Shown one piece after another: positions 1 to 8,658 of a stretch of 24,894 nt of DNA. A model generated the notes under the pieces. The model searched no databases. It was given only the letters and a program-made list of their open reading frames with translations, and was not told the origin of the DNA. The stretch is from assembly GCA_905194705.1 (NCBI GenBank), contig CAJJTI010000010.1, positions 1 to 24,894 of the forward strand. The letters are read 5' to 3'. This stretch comes from an uncultured Solobacterium sp. GTDB taxonomy: Bacteria > Bacillota_I > Bacilli_A > Erysipelotrichales > Erysipelotrichaceae. How positions within the stretch are numbered: position 1 is the first letter of the stretch; every line of letters starts with the position of its first letter. The position numbers and the translations under genes were made by a program.

Positions 1-359
<359 letters not shown>

Positions 360-433
360 GATTTGACTCTTATTTTTAGATCTCTAAACGATCTTTTCTT
401 ATAAAACAATTGACGTTCTTTCGTGTTTAATTT

Positions 434-454
434 CTGTTCAGTTTTCAAAGATCA
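434..454 (-). promoter_or_regulatory. boxA-like element in the 16S leader
   Basis: On the minus strand this reads TGATCTTTGAAAACTGAACA, which matches the boxA-type leader motif commonly seen ahead of rRNA genes in Firmicutes. BoxA RNA is bound by NusB and S10 (NusE) for rRNA antitermination. S10 itself is encoded at the far end of the ribosomal-protein cluster in this window. It lies about 75 nt upstream of the mature 16S start and downstream of the proximal promoter, as expected. Confidence 0.7.
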
Positions 455-497
455 ATCTCTCCAACGCTGTATCTCTACCTCATTGGCGCAAATCAAT

Positions 498-526
498 ATA
501 CTACTCTTATTCATTAACTTTGTCAA
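498..526 (-). promoter_or_regulatory. rrn proximal promoter
   Basis: The minus strand shows a perfect -35 TTGACA (521-526), a 17-bp spacer and a -10 TAGTAT (498-503). A/T tracts (about 527-548) directly upstream look like an UP element. Transcription should start near base 491, giving a leader of ~130 nt before 16S. The -10 region shares a 12-mer, CAATATACTACT on the plus strand, with the S10-operon promoter. Confidence 0.8.
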
Positions 527-599
527 CAAATTTTTTCATATTTTTTTTGCTTACTTTCAGCTCTCCGCTTACTTGTCCGCCTTGCTTGATTGCTTATTG

Positions 600-629
600 A
601 TATTACCCTATTTCTATCCTTAAAGTCAA
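600..629 (-). promoter_or_regulatory. rrn distal promoter (tandem)
   Basis: The minus strand carries TTGACT (624-629), an 18-bp spacer and TAATAT (600-605), about 100 bp upstream of the proximal promoter. Tandem promoters about 100 bp apart are the usual arrangement for rRNA operons. The surrounding run from about 360 to 887 holds only this regulatory DNA and a terminator. The short reading frames on the plus strand there are low-complexity T-rich stretches without ribosome-binding sites. Confidence 0.65.
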
Positions 630-709
630 CAGATTTTTTCCTTTTTTCCCTTCTTTTTCTCTTTTTTCTCTGTAATCGGTTTCTTTTTGCCTTTTCTTCT
701 CTTCCCTTT

Positions 710-748
710 AAAAAAGATAGATCCCTTCCTTTTCTGAATCTATCTTTT
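710..748 (-). terminator. Rho-independent terminator before the rrn promoters
   Basis: Two perfect 11-base arms, AAAAGATAGAT (712-722) and ATCTATCTTTT (738-748), form a hairpin with a 15-nt loop. On the minus strand the 3' arm runs into six U residues. It lies about 140 nt past the end of the decayed GGDEF gene and just before the rRNA promoters, so it probably ends the lipoprotein/GGDEF transcript. It may also work weakly on the other strand. Confidence 0.7.
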
Positions 749-887
749 ATCTATATTAAATGCTCAATATTCTATATTTCTGCCTATACTTTCTTTTCCA
801 TATAATCGTATTATATTTGAAATTCGTGTCTTTATTATTTCTTTATTGTATGGTTTTTCTATCTCTTCAGCCATAGTTCTATTTGTT

Positions 888-1730
888 TTAAATTTCATTC
901 AGAAAAACACTGTTTTTCCTTTTCTTTGCCCTATACATTAACTGATCCGCTTTGATTACACTTGATTCTATTGGTTCATCTTCTGTTATTACCGCTCCGA
1001 CACTCACGCTTATCCGAAACTTTTCAAAGCCTGGTATTACTGTAGAACAAATCATTGATCGAATATGTTCTAGTTTTAATTCAAAACTTTTTTGTTTGAT
1101 TCCCAGCTATACAATTAAAAACTCATCCCCGCCAAATCGTATTACAGCATCATCCTCACGTATATTTTGAGAGATGACATTTACAACAGTTTTAAGAACT
1201 TCATCTTCAGCTTTATGACCATATGTATCATTGCATGCTTTAAAATTATCTATATCAATAATCGCTATTCCTGCTGGTTCTGTTTCCATTTTGATTTTTT
1301 CTTCATAATACAGACAATTTAAAGCACCAGTCACTGCACCTTTATAGATTTTTTCGTTATATGATGAAAGATTTACCATTAAATGGTTATATCCTTTTGG
1401 TTCAATGAATGTATTATCTTCTAGTTTCCTAATCATTTCCATTACGTATGGTTGATTATCTATTTCACAGTATTTTGTGAAAACTTAAAAACAACTATCA
1501 TTACAGAATTCTATTTTTGCGTAATCTTTTTTAGTTTTAAATGTATCTGTTGAAATGCAATGATTGCATGTTTTATTCTTTTCCCAGAAGTCATAGCATT
1601 TACATGGTACACCTTCTTTTAGTAAATGACTTTCGCCAGCAATTTCATTTTCTTTCAAAATACGAACTATATCAAAAATACTTCTGAGTTGCTTGATAGC
1701 TTTATCAGTTTGATCTTGTGTTATTTTCAA
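888..1730 (-). pseudogene. Diguanylate cyclase (GGDEF) gene with two in-frame stops
   Basis: This frame has 281 codons from a TTG start (GGGG ribosome-binding site just upstream) to TAA at 888-890. It is interrupted in phase by TAA at codon 82 (1485-1487) and TAG at codon 208 (1107-1109), with no frameshift. Residues 43-58 hold a CKC...CNHC cysteine cluster in an N-terminal sensor-like domain. The GGDEF domain follows: DIDNFKACNDTYGH, an intact GGDEF active site at residues 200-204 and an RxxD inhibitory site (R191-D194) at the correct 5-residue spacing. The parent enzyme would have made cyclic di-GMP from two GTP. The reading after the second stop (ISVSVGAV, ADQLMYRAKK) is still typical GGDEF C-terminus, so decay is recent. 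It sits 29 bp after the lipoprotein gene and probably shares its transcript. Confidence 0.85.
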
Positions 1731-1759
1731 AATTTCCCCACTTATTTTTCACCCTAAAA

Positions 1760-2962
1760 CTAATTACTTAATAAATCATCTAATGATAATCCACAGTAGT
1801 ATAATTCCATCTGGAAATATAATTTAACGTTTTGAATCATTTCTTTTACCGAATCTTCACAATCTGCACTTGCTTGATCAGTATTAAAATCATAAATACA
1901 ACTACTTCCAAATACACCTGTATCGCCAACCCAGTTATAAACATATTTTGAAGAATAATTTGTATATGTAAACTGATGATTTTCAAAATCAACAGTATAT
2001 GACTCATTGTCATTATATTGTGTTAGATATGTTCCATCTTCTTGTTTTTCATATCTTAATCGACTAACTAATCTCTTTTGGAAGGTTTCCGTCGCATTTT
2101 GGCCAGGCTCATCATTTTGAACATTATTGTCAGAAATATTATCTGTATCAATATTTTGGAATTCATCATATGATGCTTGTTCTTCTTTTATTGCATCATC
2201 CACAACGACAGATGTTTGATTTAGTTTTATATAATTCACACTGCTAAAATAATCAATATATGTTGTTAATTCATCTATTACAACAGACACCTGAAAACTA
2301 ACTTCTTCTTTAACAAAAAAGCCTTGATTGTTAAATGTTTGCTTAACAACTCCTTTTGTGACATTCACATTATCGTATCCTGCTATACCTGAAACATCAT
2401 AATGATTTAAAAAGTAGTTATAACTAGCTTCGTCAGATAATGAAATAGTAAAAATTTGCTCATCATCTACTACATCTTTGCTAATCTCTAAAATATCTTC
2501 TTGTTTAATTGACAAGATAGAAATAGGTGTCTGCATAACAGCTGTTAGCGCGGCATAGTCCATATCCTCATAATATTTAACACCATTATAATCATTGTAT
2601 AGTCTACCATCATAATAATAGCCTTCAACTTTAGACTCTACAGTATCACCATTAATATATTCAGTAATATGTGCAACAGGATTATTTGAAACATTTTCTG
2701 CTTCTAAAATACCATCAAAGCTATATTCGACTTGCGAGTCATCACTATAATATAAATTATAAATATTCTTAACTCCAACAGTATATGAACTTGGATTTTT
2801 TAAAATCAATAAATGATTTGCATAATCTTCATAAACACTATCTGTCTCAGGCAATTCAGTTGGTGTAAAAGATGCAACGTTATCTATTATTTCTTTTTGT
2901 TTAGTAGTCTTACATCCTACAAGTAATATACAGAATAGCGTAATAAGTAATATCTTTCTCAT
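1760..2962 (-). CDS. Predicted two-domain lipoprotein, function unknown
   Basis: This 400-residue protein begins with a lipoprotein signal peptide: MRKILLITLFCILLVGC, with lipobox LVGC and Cys17 as the lipidated residue. The start is set by an AAGGAGA site just upstream. The reading frame continues 24 codons further up but has no signal peptide there. The mature protein should be anchored to the outer face of the membrane. Residues ~45-265 look like a beta-rich LolA/LppX-like fold such as DUF6612-type lipoproteins, judged by eye only. An Asn/Asp/Glu-rich linker follows at ~265-300, then a second small domain with two cysteines. It lies downstream of the ribosomal cluster terminator. I see no convincing promoter in 2963-3090. 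Substrate or partner is unknown. Confidence 0.75.
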   Translation of the reverse strand: MRKILLITLFCILLVGCKTTKQKEIIDNVASFTPTELPETDSVYEDYANHLLILKNPSSYTVGVKNIYNLYYSDDSQVEYSFDGILEAENVSNNPVAHITEYINGDTVESKVEGYYYDGRLYNDYNGVKYYEDMDYAALTAVMQTPISILSIKQEDILEISKDVVDDEQIFTISLSDEASYNYFLNHYDVSGIAGYDNVNVTKGVVKQTFNNQGFFVKEEVSFQVSVVIDELTTYIDYFSSVNYIKLNQTSVVVDDAIKEEQASYDEFQNIDTDNISDNNVQNDEPGQNATETFQKRLVSRLRYEKQEDGTYLTQYNDNESYTVDFENHQFTYTNYSSKYVYNWVGDTGVFGSSCIYDFNTDQASADCEDSVKEMIQNVKLYFQMELYYCGLSLDDLLSN

Positions 2963-3090
2963 ATATGTCTCCTTATATGTGTATGTTGTTACTAATCCTC
3001 GCTTATACCTTATTTTAGCACTGAAATAAAGCATTTTTAGCGATTAGTTATATATTTTATCAAATAAAACTAAATTCGCCAAATTCGCAC

Positions 3091-3120
3091 AAAAAAAAGC
3101 GGTCAGATTTCTCCGACCAC
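3091..3120 (-). terminator. Terminator of the S10-spc-alpha cluster
   Basis: On the minus strand a 9-bp stem, GTGGTCGGA with TCTGACCGC (two G-U pairs), is closed by a GAAA tetraloop and followed by eight U residues. It sits about 20 nt after the rplQ stop codon, so it is a clear intrinsic terminator for the whole ribosomal-protein operon. A GNRA loop adds stability. Confidence 0.93.
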
Positions 3121-3139
3121 TAATCTTGATTTGATTAAA

Positions 3140-3502
3140 CTATACTAGTTCAATGAAAGCCATAGGTGCAGCATCACCACGACGAGTACCAGTTTTTACA
3201 ACACGAGTGTATCCACCGTTACGGTCTTTATATTTAGGTGCTACTTCATCAAATAGCTTTTGTAGAACTGTTTGCTGTGTTTTTTCATCAGCTACAACAT
3301 CACGAATGAATGAAGCAGCTTGTCTTCTAGCAGCTAAATCACCTTTTTTACCAAGTGTGATTAGTTCATCAACAACCGAACGCATATCTTTTGCTTTTGC
3401 TTCAGTAGTCTCAACACGTCCATAGAGAATTACAGATGTAGCAAGATTACGGAGCATAGCTTTGCGGTGATCGGCAGTTCTTCCAAATTTACGATTCCAC
3501 AT
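3140..3502 (-). CDS. rplQ: 50S ribosomal protein L17
   Basis: L17 is a large-subunit protein that packs against 23S rRNA domain III near the exit-tunnel side. The 120 residues begin [20 protein letters not shown], the diagnostic L17 opening. The ending includes [20 protein letters not shown], also typical, and the length is normal for the family. The ATG is preceded by AAGGAGA. It is the last gene of the cluster, 13 bp after rpoA, and a strong terminator follows. The rpoA-rplQ pairing is conserved in bacteria. Confidence 0.97.
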   Translation of the reverse strand: MWNRKFGRTADHRKAMLRNLATSVILYGRVETTEAKAKDMRSVVDELITLGKKGDLAARRQAASFIRDVVADEKTQQTVLQKLFDEVAPKYKDRNGGYTRVVKTGTRRGDAAPMAFIELV

Positions 3503-3515
3503 TTTAAAATTCTCC

Positions 3516-4475
3516 TTATTCGAAGGACTTAAAGCCCATACCTAATTCTTCGAGCCTTTCCTTAACCTCTTTTAATGATTTCTTTCCGAGGTTGCGGACT
3601 CTCATCATCTCATCCTCGGTCTTCTGTGTAAGTTCATCGACAGTTTGAATACCTGCTCTCTTTAAACAGTTATAAGAACGTACAGACAAGTCTAAATCTT
3701 CAATCATTGTTTGTGTTCCCTTAACTGGAGCTTCAGGTCCATTTTCTTTTAGTACACTGCTGATATTCATAACATCATCATTGATACCAGCAATAATATC
3801 TAAATGATCAATTAAAATTTTAGCTGCTAATGATAATGCTTTCTGTGGGTTGATTGAACCATCTGTTGTGATTTCCATAGTTAAGCAATCATATTTAGAG
3901 TCTTGACCAACACGAGTTGGTTGTACATCATAAGCAACTTTTTGAATAGGTGTATAAATTGAGTCTGTAAATACAGTTCCAATACCCTGTGAGCTTCCTT
4001 GATTTAATTGTTTGTTGACGTCACTGCCTACATAACCACGTCCATTTTTAGCGTGCAGTTCCATTTCAAGAGTAGCCCCTGCTTCTAAGTGAGCAATTTC
4101 TAAATCTTTATTAAGAACTTCAACTTGTGCTGGACAAATAATGTCTCCAGCTGTTACTGTGCATGGTCCTTTCGCAGAGATTTGAAGAGTATAAATTTCA
4201 TCATCCTCTATTTTCATAGTCAACTGTTTTAGTTGAAGAATGATCATTGATACGTCTTCGCGTACGCCTGGAATTGTCGTGAACTCATGATATACTCCAT
4301 CAACTTTAATAGAGTAAACAGCAGCTCCTGGCAATGAGGACAAAAGTACTCTGCGTAGCGCATTCCCGATTGTCGTACCGAATCCTCTCTCTAATGGAGA
4401 TAGGACAAATTTACCGTAGTTTTCTGATTCTACATATTCTTTTACTTCAAAATCGGCGCGTTCAAATTTTTGCAT
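3516..4475 (-). CDS. rpoA: RNA polymerase subunit alpha
   Basis: The alpha subunit dimerises to nucleate RNA polymerase assembly and contacts UP-element DNA and activators. Of 319 residues, the N-terminal assembly domain (~1-230) includes [20 protein letters not shown], its most conserved stretch. A linker follows, and then the C-terminal domain (~245-319) with [12 protein letters not shown], which holds the arginine that binds the DNA minor groove, and [11 protein letters not shown]. Length is normal. It lies between rpsK and rplQ, as in most Firmicutes. The rpsD (S4) gene that some bacteria carry next to it is not here. A/T-rich DNA upstream of the rrn promoter in this window is a likely target of the C-terminal domain. 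Confidence 0.98.
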   Translation of the reverse strand: MQKFERADFEVKEYVESENYGKFVLSPLERGFGTTIGNALRRVLLSSLPGAAVYSIKVDGVYHEFTTIPGVREDVSMIILQLKQLTMKIEDDEIYTLQISAKGPCTVTAGDIICPAQVEVLNKDLEIAHLEAGATLEMELHAKNGRGYVGSDVNKQLNQGSSQGIGTVFTDSIYTPIQKVAYDVQPTRVGQDSKYDCLTMEITTDGSINPQKALSLAAKILIDHLDIIAGINDDVMNISSVLKENGPEAPVKGTQTMIEDLDLSVRSYNCLKRAGIQTVDELTQKTEDEMMRVRNLGKKSLKEVKERLEELGMGFKSFE

Positions 4476-4499
4476 GCATTCATCCTCCTGTCTTAAAAA

Positions 4500-4907
4500 T
4501 TAACCACGTGGCCGTTTAGGTGGACGGCATCCGTTGTGAGGAATTGGTGTTACATCGCTAATAGCTGTAATATCAAGTCCTGCTACTTGTAGAGAACGAA
4601 CTGCAGCTTCACGTCCAGGACCAGGTCCTTTAACATTTACTTCAACACTCTTCATTCCTTGTGCTACAGCAGCTTTAGCAGCAGCTTCTGCACATAATTG
4701 AGCTACATAAGGTGTAGACTTACGTGAACCTTTGTAACCTAATGCACCAGCAGAACTCCAAGCAACTACGTTACCTGCTTCGTCTGCAATTGTTACGATT
4801 GTATTGTTGAATGTGCTATGGATGTGAGCAACACCCTTAGTCACATTACGTCTATTTTTCTTTTTACGGACAGTCTTTTTTCCGGCCGCACTTTTATTGT
4901 TTGCCAT
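4500..4907 (-). CDS. rpsK: 30S ribosomal protein S11
   Basis: S11 sits on the 30S platform and helps shape the E site and 16S helix 45 region. The 135 residues show the conserved core [18 protein letters not shown] and the C-terminal [10 protein letters not shown] signature. The start is the ATG at 4907, which has a GGGAGGA site 7 nt upstream. An in-frame TTG two codons earlier is less likely. The N-terminus is basic ([12 protein letters not shown]), as usual for this protein. It lies 15 bp downstream of rpsM. Confidence 0.97.
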   Translation of the reverse strand: MANNKSAAGKKTVRKKKNRRNVTKGVAHIHSTFNNTIVTIADEAGNVVAWSSAGALGYKGSRKSTPYVAQLCAEAAAKAAVAQGMKSVEVNVKGPGPGREAAVRSLQVAGLDITAISDVTPIPHNGCRPPKRPRG

Positions 4908-4922
4908 TTTCAAATCCTCCCG

Positions 4923-5288
4923 TTATTTCTTCTTGTTAGCTACAGTACGACGTGGTCCCTTACGAGTACGTGCATTTGTACGAGTACGTTGTCCACGAAC
5001 TGGTAGTTGTCTTCTGTGACGAATACCGCGGTAGCATCCGATTTCCATTAAACGTTTGATGTTTAATGCGCGTTCACGACGAAGATCGCCTTCTGTTTTG
5101 ATTAAGTCAACCTTCTGACGGATTGCTGTTTCTTGTTCATCTGTTAAATCTCTTGTACGGATATCTTCGCTAATACCACATTCTGCTAAAATTTTCTTAG
5201 CAGTTGTAGGGCCGATACCGTAGATATAGGTTAGTGATATTACAACTCTTTTGTTTGATGGAATATCAACACCTGCAATACGTGCCAT
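4923..5288 (-). CDS. rpsM: 30S ribosomal protein S13
   Basis: S13 is a head protein of the 30S subunit that touches P-site tRNA and forms inter-subunit bridges with L5. The 121 residues start [20 protein letters not shown] and contain the helix-hairpin [14 protein letters not shown]. The basic [19 protein letters not shown] tail normally reaches the tRNA. An AAGGAGA site precedes the ATG. Length and gene order (rpmJ-rpsM-rpsK) are standard. Confidence 0.97.
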   Translation of the reverse strand: MARIAGVDIPSNKRVVISLTYIYGIGPTTAKKILAECGISEDIRTRDLTDEQETAIRQKVDLIKTEGDLRRERALNIKRLMEIGCYRGIRHRRQLPVRGQRTRTNARTRKGPRRTVANKKK

Positions 5289-5309
5289 AGTTCAATTTCT
5301 CCTTTTCGA

Positions 5310-5423
5310 TTAACCTTGTCTTTGCTTATGCTTTGGATTTTCGCAAATAATCATTACGACACCTTTGCGCTTAATCACTCTGCACTTGTCGCAAATCGGT
5401 TTTACTGATGGTCTTACTTTCAT
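5310..5423 (-). CDS. rpmJ: 50S ribosomal protein L36 (zinc-binding form)
   Basis: This 37-codon gene starts [14 protein letters not shown] and ends PKHKQRQG. Cys11, Cys14, Cys27 and His32 form the CCCH zinc ribbon, so this is the C+ (zinc) form. L36 binds 23S rRNA near the base of the L7/L12 stalk. It lies between infA and rpsM, its usual place, 26 nt after infA. A good AGGAGG-type site precedes the ATG. Zinc-type L36 and S14 together imply no visible zinc-sparing replacement in this locus. Confidence 0.96.
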   Translation of the reverse strand: MKVRPSVKPICDKCRVIKRKGVVMIICENPKHKQRQG

Positions 5424-5449
5424 GATTTCCTCCTGTGTAATCCCTTCGG

Positions 5450-5668
5450 TCATTTATGCCGATATGTAATGCGCCCACGTGTTAAGTCATAAGGCGAAAT
5501 TTCCACGGTGACCCGATCGCCTGGTAAAATGCGTATGTAGTTCATCCGGATTTTACCAGCAACGTGAGCACGGATCTCGTGACCATTCTGAAGTTTCACC
5601 TTGAAATTGGCATTAGGAAGTGTTTCCTCCACGATACCATCAATTTCAATGACATCCTGTTTTCCCAT
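5450..5668 (-). CDS. infA: Translation initiation factor IF-1
   Basis: IF-1 is an OB-fold protein that occupies the 30S A site during initiation. From the ATG at 5668 it is exactly 72 residues ([20 protein letters not shown] ... [13 protein letters not shown]), the universal length. An upstream in-frame ATG at 5686 would add MRKRER and has the better ribosome-binding site (GAGG, 6-nt spacing), so a short basic N-terminal extension is possible. Upstream lies a perfect 10-bp hairpin ending next to that GAGG. The map gene (methionine aminopeptidase), normally between adk and infA in Bacilli, is absent. Confidence 0.95.
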   Translation of the reverse strand: MGKQDVIEIDGIVEETLPNANFKVKLQNGHEIRAHVAGKIRMNYIRILPGDRVTVEISPYDLTRGRITYRHK

Positions 5669-5696
5669 TCGTTCTCTCTTTCTCATGATACGCCTC

Positions 5697-5721
5697 AAGC
5701 GAGACTAAAAAAGTCTCGCTT
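5697..5721 (-). promoter_or_regulatory. Perfect 10-bp hairpin upstream of infA
   Basis: The arms AAGCGAGACT (5697-5706) and AGTCTCGCTT (5712-5721) are perfectly complementary around a 5-nt loop. In the minus-strand mRNA the stem ends directly before the GAGG ribosome-binding site of the upstream infA start. No U-tract follows on either strand, so it is not a standard terminator. It could limit ribosome access, act as an RNase site that separates secY-adk from infA, or stabilise a processed 5' end. Confidence 0.65.
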
Positions 5722-5729
5722 AAGTTGTA

Positions 5730-6380
5730 TTATGCAACCTTTCCTAAAGCTTCTTTTACTTGAGCATAGACTGCTTCAGGAGTTTGTGATGCATTAATAT
5801 GCACAACAAGTCCCTTATTAGAATAATAATCGATAACAGGTTTAGTACTGTTTTCATATTCTTCCATTCTAACCTTCAATTGTTCGATTGTATCATCGCT
5901 TCTTTGAATGACTTTTGTTCCACATTTATCACAAATGCCTGGTACTGCTGTTGGTTTGCTGTCTATATGGTAAATTTCTTTACAATTAGGGCAGACCCTT
6001 CTACCAGTAATACGTCTAGCCAGCGTATCAAATTCTACATCAAGTGCTATGACAATATCAATAGCTTTTCCTATAGAATTACTAATTTTTTCAAAATTTT
6101 CTGCTTGAGCAAGTGTTCTAGGGTATCCGTCAAGTAAATAGCCTTTCTTAGCATCATCTTTTTGAATACGTTCTTCCACTAAAGCATTGATTAACTCATC
6201 AGGGACAAGTCTACCAGAATCCATATAAGATTTTGCTTCACGCCCAAGTTCTGTGTTATCCCTCACACTTTCTCTTAGCATATCGCCAGTAGAAATATGG
6301 GGAATATCGAAGTCTTGAATAATGCGATCTGACATTGTTCCTTTACCAGCACCTGCCGGTCCCATTATCAGAATATTCAT
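5730..6380 (-). CDS. adk: Adenylate kinase, zinc-lid type
   Basis: Adenylate kinase interconverts ATP + AMP and 2 ADP in the cytoplasm. The 216 residues contain the P-loop GPAGAGKGT (7-15), the AMP-binding STGDMLR (30-36) and the YLLDGYPRT segment (81-89). The long lid carries Cys130, Cys133, Cys150 and Cys153, the four-cysteine zinc site typical of Gram-positive enzymes. Start and AGGAG site are clear, 12 bp after secY. It lies in the normal secY-adk order, but map does not follow. Position 8 is Pro-Ala rather than the commoner Pro-Pro, within normal variation. Confidence 0.98.
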   Translation of the reverse strand: MNILIMGPAGAGKGTMSDRIIQDFDIPHISTGDMLRESVRDNTELGREAKSYMDSGRLVPDELINALVEERIQKDDAKKGYLLDGYPRTLAQAENFEKISNSIGKAIDIVIALDVEFDTLARRITGRRVCPNCKEIYHIDSKPTAVPGICDKCGTKVIQRSDDTIEQLKVRMEEYENSTKPVIDYYSNKGLVVHINASQTPEAVYAQVKEALGKVA

Positions 6381-6392
6381 ACTTTTAAGCTC

Positions 6393-7673
6393 CTATTTTA
6401 AGAAACCGCGATACTGTTTTTGTGTTAGTTGTCCTTTTAATTGTGACATTGTTTCCATCGCTACACCTACTACAATGATAATACCAGTACCACCAACTGA
6501 AACAGATGTAGGAAGAGACGTTACCATTGGTAATAAGTAAGGAAGAACAGCCATAATAGTTAGGGCTACAGCACCTAAGACTGTAATTCTATGAATTACT
6601 TTCTTTAGATAAGTTCTAGTTTCTGAACCAGGTCTAATACCTGGGATGTAAGCACCACTCTTACCTAGATTTTCAGCAATCTTATCCGGATCAACTTGAA
6701 GATCTGTATAGAAGAATGTAAATAAGAATGTTAATACTGCATATAGTACTAAACCAAATGGTTTTTGTAAGCTTAAGAAGCCACTTACCTTTTGATATGC
6801 ACCAGTATTCACAAAACTTAATACAATTTGTGGAGCTGTAATAATAGATGATGCAAAGATTACAGGAATAACACTTGCACTATTTATCTTAAATGGTAAA
6901 TATGTAATGTCATTTGCTTTTGCACCAGAGCTGGAAGTGTATTGAATTGGAATTTTACGTTGAGCAAGTTGCATAATAACAACACCAACAATAATAACCA
7001 AATATAATACACAGTATAATACAAACTCAAGAATGCCACTAAATTGTGCGCCTTGAGTATTGCCACTCATTAAGATATTGAATACTTGTAAAAATTGAGC
7101 AGGCATATTAGCTACGATACCAGCAAAGATAATAATTGAAATACCATTACCAATACCTTTTGTACTAATTTTGTCACCAATCCAGATTAGGAACATTGTT
7201 CCGGCTGTAAGGATTGTTGCTGTATAGAAGTAAGTAGATAAATTACTTGATTCTAGAATTGCATATTGTTTATCAAATCCATAAACCATAGAGAATGATT
7301 GAACAAATGCTAATACAACTCCAAGATAACGAGTAATTTGATCACTCTTAATTCTTCCAGTTTCGCCTGATTTACTCAATTCTGTTAAGTATGGAATAAC
7401 ATCCATACTTAACAATTGAATAATAATACTCGCAGTAATATATGGTGTAACACCTAGTGCAAATACAGACATTTTTTCAAATGCACCACCACCAAGTAAA
7501 TTCATCATACTCAAGATAGAGTTACCTGAAACTTGAGCACTTAACTTAGCAGCATCCACACCAGGAACTGGGATAGCTGAACCGATGCGATAAATCAGCA
7601 ACATTACTAATGTAAAGAGAATCTTATTACGAATTTCTTTATTTTTAAACATGCTGACGAATGTCTGCATCAT
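6393..7673 (-). CDS. secY: Protein translocase subunit SecY
   Basis: SecY forms the membrane channel that exports unfolded proteins with SecE, SecG and SecA. The 426 residues hold about ten membrane spans. The plug/TM2 region includes NLLGGGAFEKMSVFALGVTP and PYITASIIIQLL. The cytoplasmic loop before TM9 includes GIRPGSETRTYL, the SecA/ribosome contact. Two adjacent ATG codons (MMQ) start the gene, 2 nt after the rplO stop, so translation is probably coupled. Its place within the ribosomal cluster between rplO and adk is conserved. Confidence 0.98.
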   Translation of the reverse strand: MMQTFVSMFKNKEIRNKILFTLVMLLIYRIGSAIPVPGVDAAKLSAQVSGNSILSMMNLLGGGAFEKMSVFALGVTPYITASIIIQLLSMDVIPYLTELSKSGETGRIKSDQITRYLGVVLAFVQSFSMVYGFDKQYAILESSNLSTYFYTATILTAGTMFLIWIGDKISTKGIGNGISIIIFAGIVANMPAQFLQVFNILMSGNTQGAQFSGILEFVLYCVLYLVIIVGVVIMQLAQRKIPIQYTSSSGAKANDITYLPFKINSASVIPVIFASSIITAPQIVLSFVNTGAYQKVSGFLSLQKPFGLVLYAVLTFLFTFFYTDLQVDPDKIAENLGKSGAYIPGIRPGSETRTYLKKVIHRITVLGAVALTIMAVLPYLLPMVTSLPTSVSVGGTGIIIVVGVAMETMSQLKGQLTQKQYRGFLK

Positions 7674-7675
7674 AC

Positions 7676-8116
7676 TTAGATTACCTCGGCTGTTCCGCCT
7701 GCTTCTACGATTGCTTTTTCAGCTGATTTACTGAATTTCTTAGCTTGAACAGTAAGCTTCTTTTCAAGTTTACCTTCACCTAATACTTTTAAGCCGTCAA
7801 GCTCCTTCTTTAATAATCCTGCGTTCTTTAAGATTTCGAAGTTTACAACTGCGCCATCTTCAAATTTGTTTAATTCACCAACATTGATTGTTGCATATTC
7901 TTTACGAGTAAAGTTTGTGAAACCTCTCATTGGTGTTCTCTTGAATAATGGTGTTTGTCCACCTTCGAATCCGATAGCTACACCGCCACCAGAACGAGCA
8001 TTTTGGCCTTTATGACCTTTACCAGAAGTTTTACCTAAACCGCTTCCTTGACCTCTACCGATACGTTTAGAAGTGAAACGAGCACCTTCTGTTGCTTTTA
8101 ATTCATGTAGTTTCAT
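7676..8116 (-). CDS. rplO: 50S ribosomal protein L15
   Basis: L15 is a late-assembling 50S protein that ties 23S domains together near the central protuberance. The 146 residues begin [20 protein letters not shown], followed by the Gly-rich [20 protein letters not shown]. The reading frame is open 14 codons further upstream, but the ATG at 8116 has a TTAAGGAGGG site and the family start. It follows rpsE by 13 bp with no rpmD (L30) gene between, an uncommon gap for the spc operon. It is tightly followed by secY. Confidence 0.97.
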   Translation of the reverse strand: MKLHELKATEGARFTSKRIGRGQGSGLGKTSGKGHKGQNARSGGGVAIGFEGGQTPLFKRTPMRGFTNFTRKEYATINVGELNKFEDGAVVNFEILKNAGLLKKELDGLKVLGEGKLEKKLTVQAKKFSKSAEKAIVEAGGTAEVI

Positions 8117-8129
8117 TGCTTGTCCCTCC

Positions 8130-8645
8130 TTAACGGATTTCCGCAACTTTTCTGTCACGGATCTTAGCTACTTGGTCAACTGTACGCATACTCTTAAGAG
8201 CATCAAGAGTAGCATATACTACGTTAACAGGTGTACGGCTACCAATAATCTTTGATAATACATCGGCAACACCAGCTAGTTCAAGAATTGAACGAACTGC
8301 ACCACCGGCAATAACTCCAGTACCAGGAGCAGCTGGTTTTAACATAACTGAGCTTGCTCCGTGTACACCAATTGCCATATGTGGAACTGTACGGTTGTCT
8401 TCAACTAAGCATACAGAGAATACATTCTTGTGAGCAGCCTCTGTTGCTTTCTTAATTGCATCTGGTACTTCAGCAGCTTTGCCCATACCAAAACCAACTC
8501 TTCCTTTATGATCACCAATAACAACTAGTGCCGCAAAACGCATTCTGCGTCCACCTTTTACAGTCTTGCTGACACGGTTAATGGAGACTACTACATCGTC
8601 GAACTCTTTTGGTTCGCGTGGTTTTCTAAATGGTTTACGTTCCAT
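8130..8645 (-). CDS. rpsE: 30S ribosomal protein S5
   Basis: S5 lies at the mRNA entry channel with S3 and S4 and affects decoding accuracy. The 171 residues include the spectinomycin-region loop [16 protein letters not shown] and the core [12 protein letters not shown] and [18 protein letters not shown]. It is a normal-length S5. The next gene should be rpmD in most Firmicutes, but here rplO follows at once. The ribosome-binding site is GGAGGGGGAA. Confidence 0.97.
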   Translation of the reverse strand: MERKPFRKPREPKEFDDVVVSINRVSKTVKGGRRMRFAALVVIGDHKGRVGFGMGKAAEVPDAIKKATEAAHKNVFSVCLVEDNRTVPHMAIGVHGASSVMLKPAAPGTGVIAGGAVRSILELAGVADVLSKIIGSRTPVNVVYATLDALKSMRTVDQVAKIRDRKVAEIR

Positions 8646-8658
8646 TATATTCCCCCTC

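Noticed and set aside
423..805. Short plus-strand frames upstream of 16S
   Set aside because: They are T-rich low-complexity translations over the rrn promoters and leader with no ribosome-binding site.
952..1170. Plus-strand reading frame of 72 codons
   Set aside because: It is antisense to the decayed GGDEF gene and has no ribosome-binding site.
888..1730. Readthrough or recoding of the GGDEF stops (for example pyrrolysine at TAG)
   Set aside because: One stop is TAA and one TAG, there is no sign of a recoding element, and simple decay explains both.
3072..3089. Tandem AAATTCGC repeat
   Set aside because: Two copies of 8 bases near the terminator are too short to interpret.
3153..3425. 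90-codon plus-strand frame
   Set aside because: It lies wholly inside rplQ on the other strand; similar long antisense frames inside rpsS, rplV, rplF, secY and adk were also dismissed for the same reason.
5697..5721. Intrinsic terminator between adk and infA
   Set aside because: There is no U-run after the stem on either strand.
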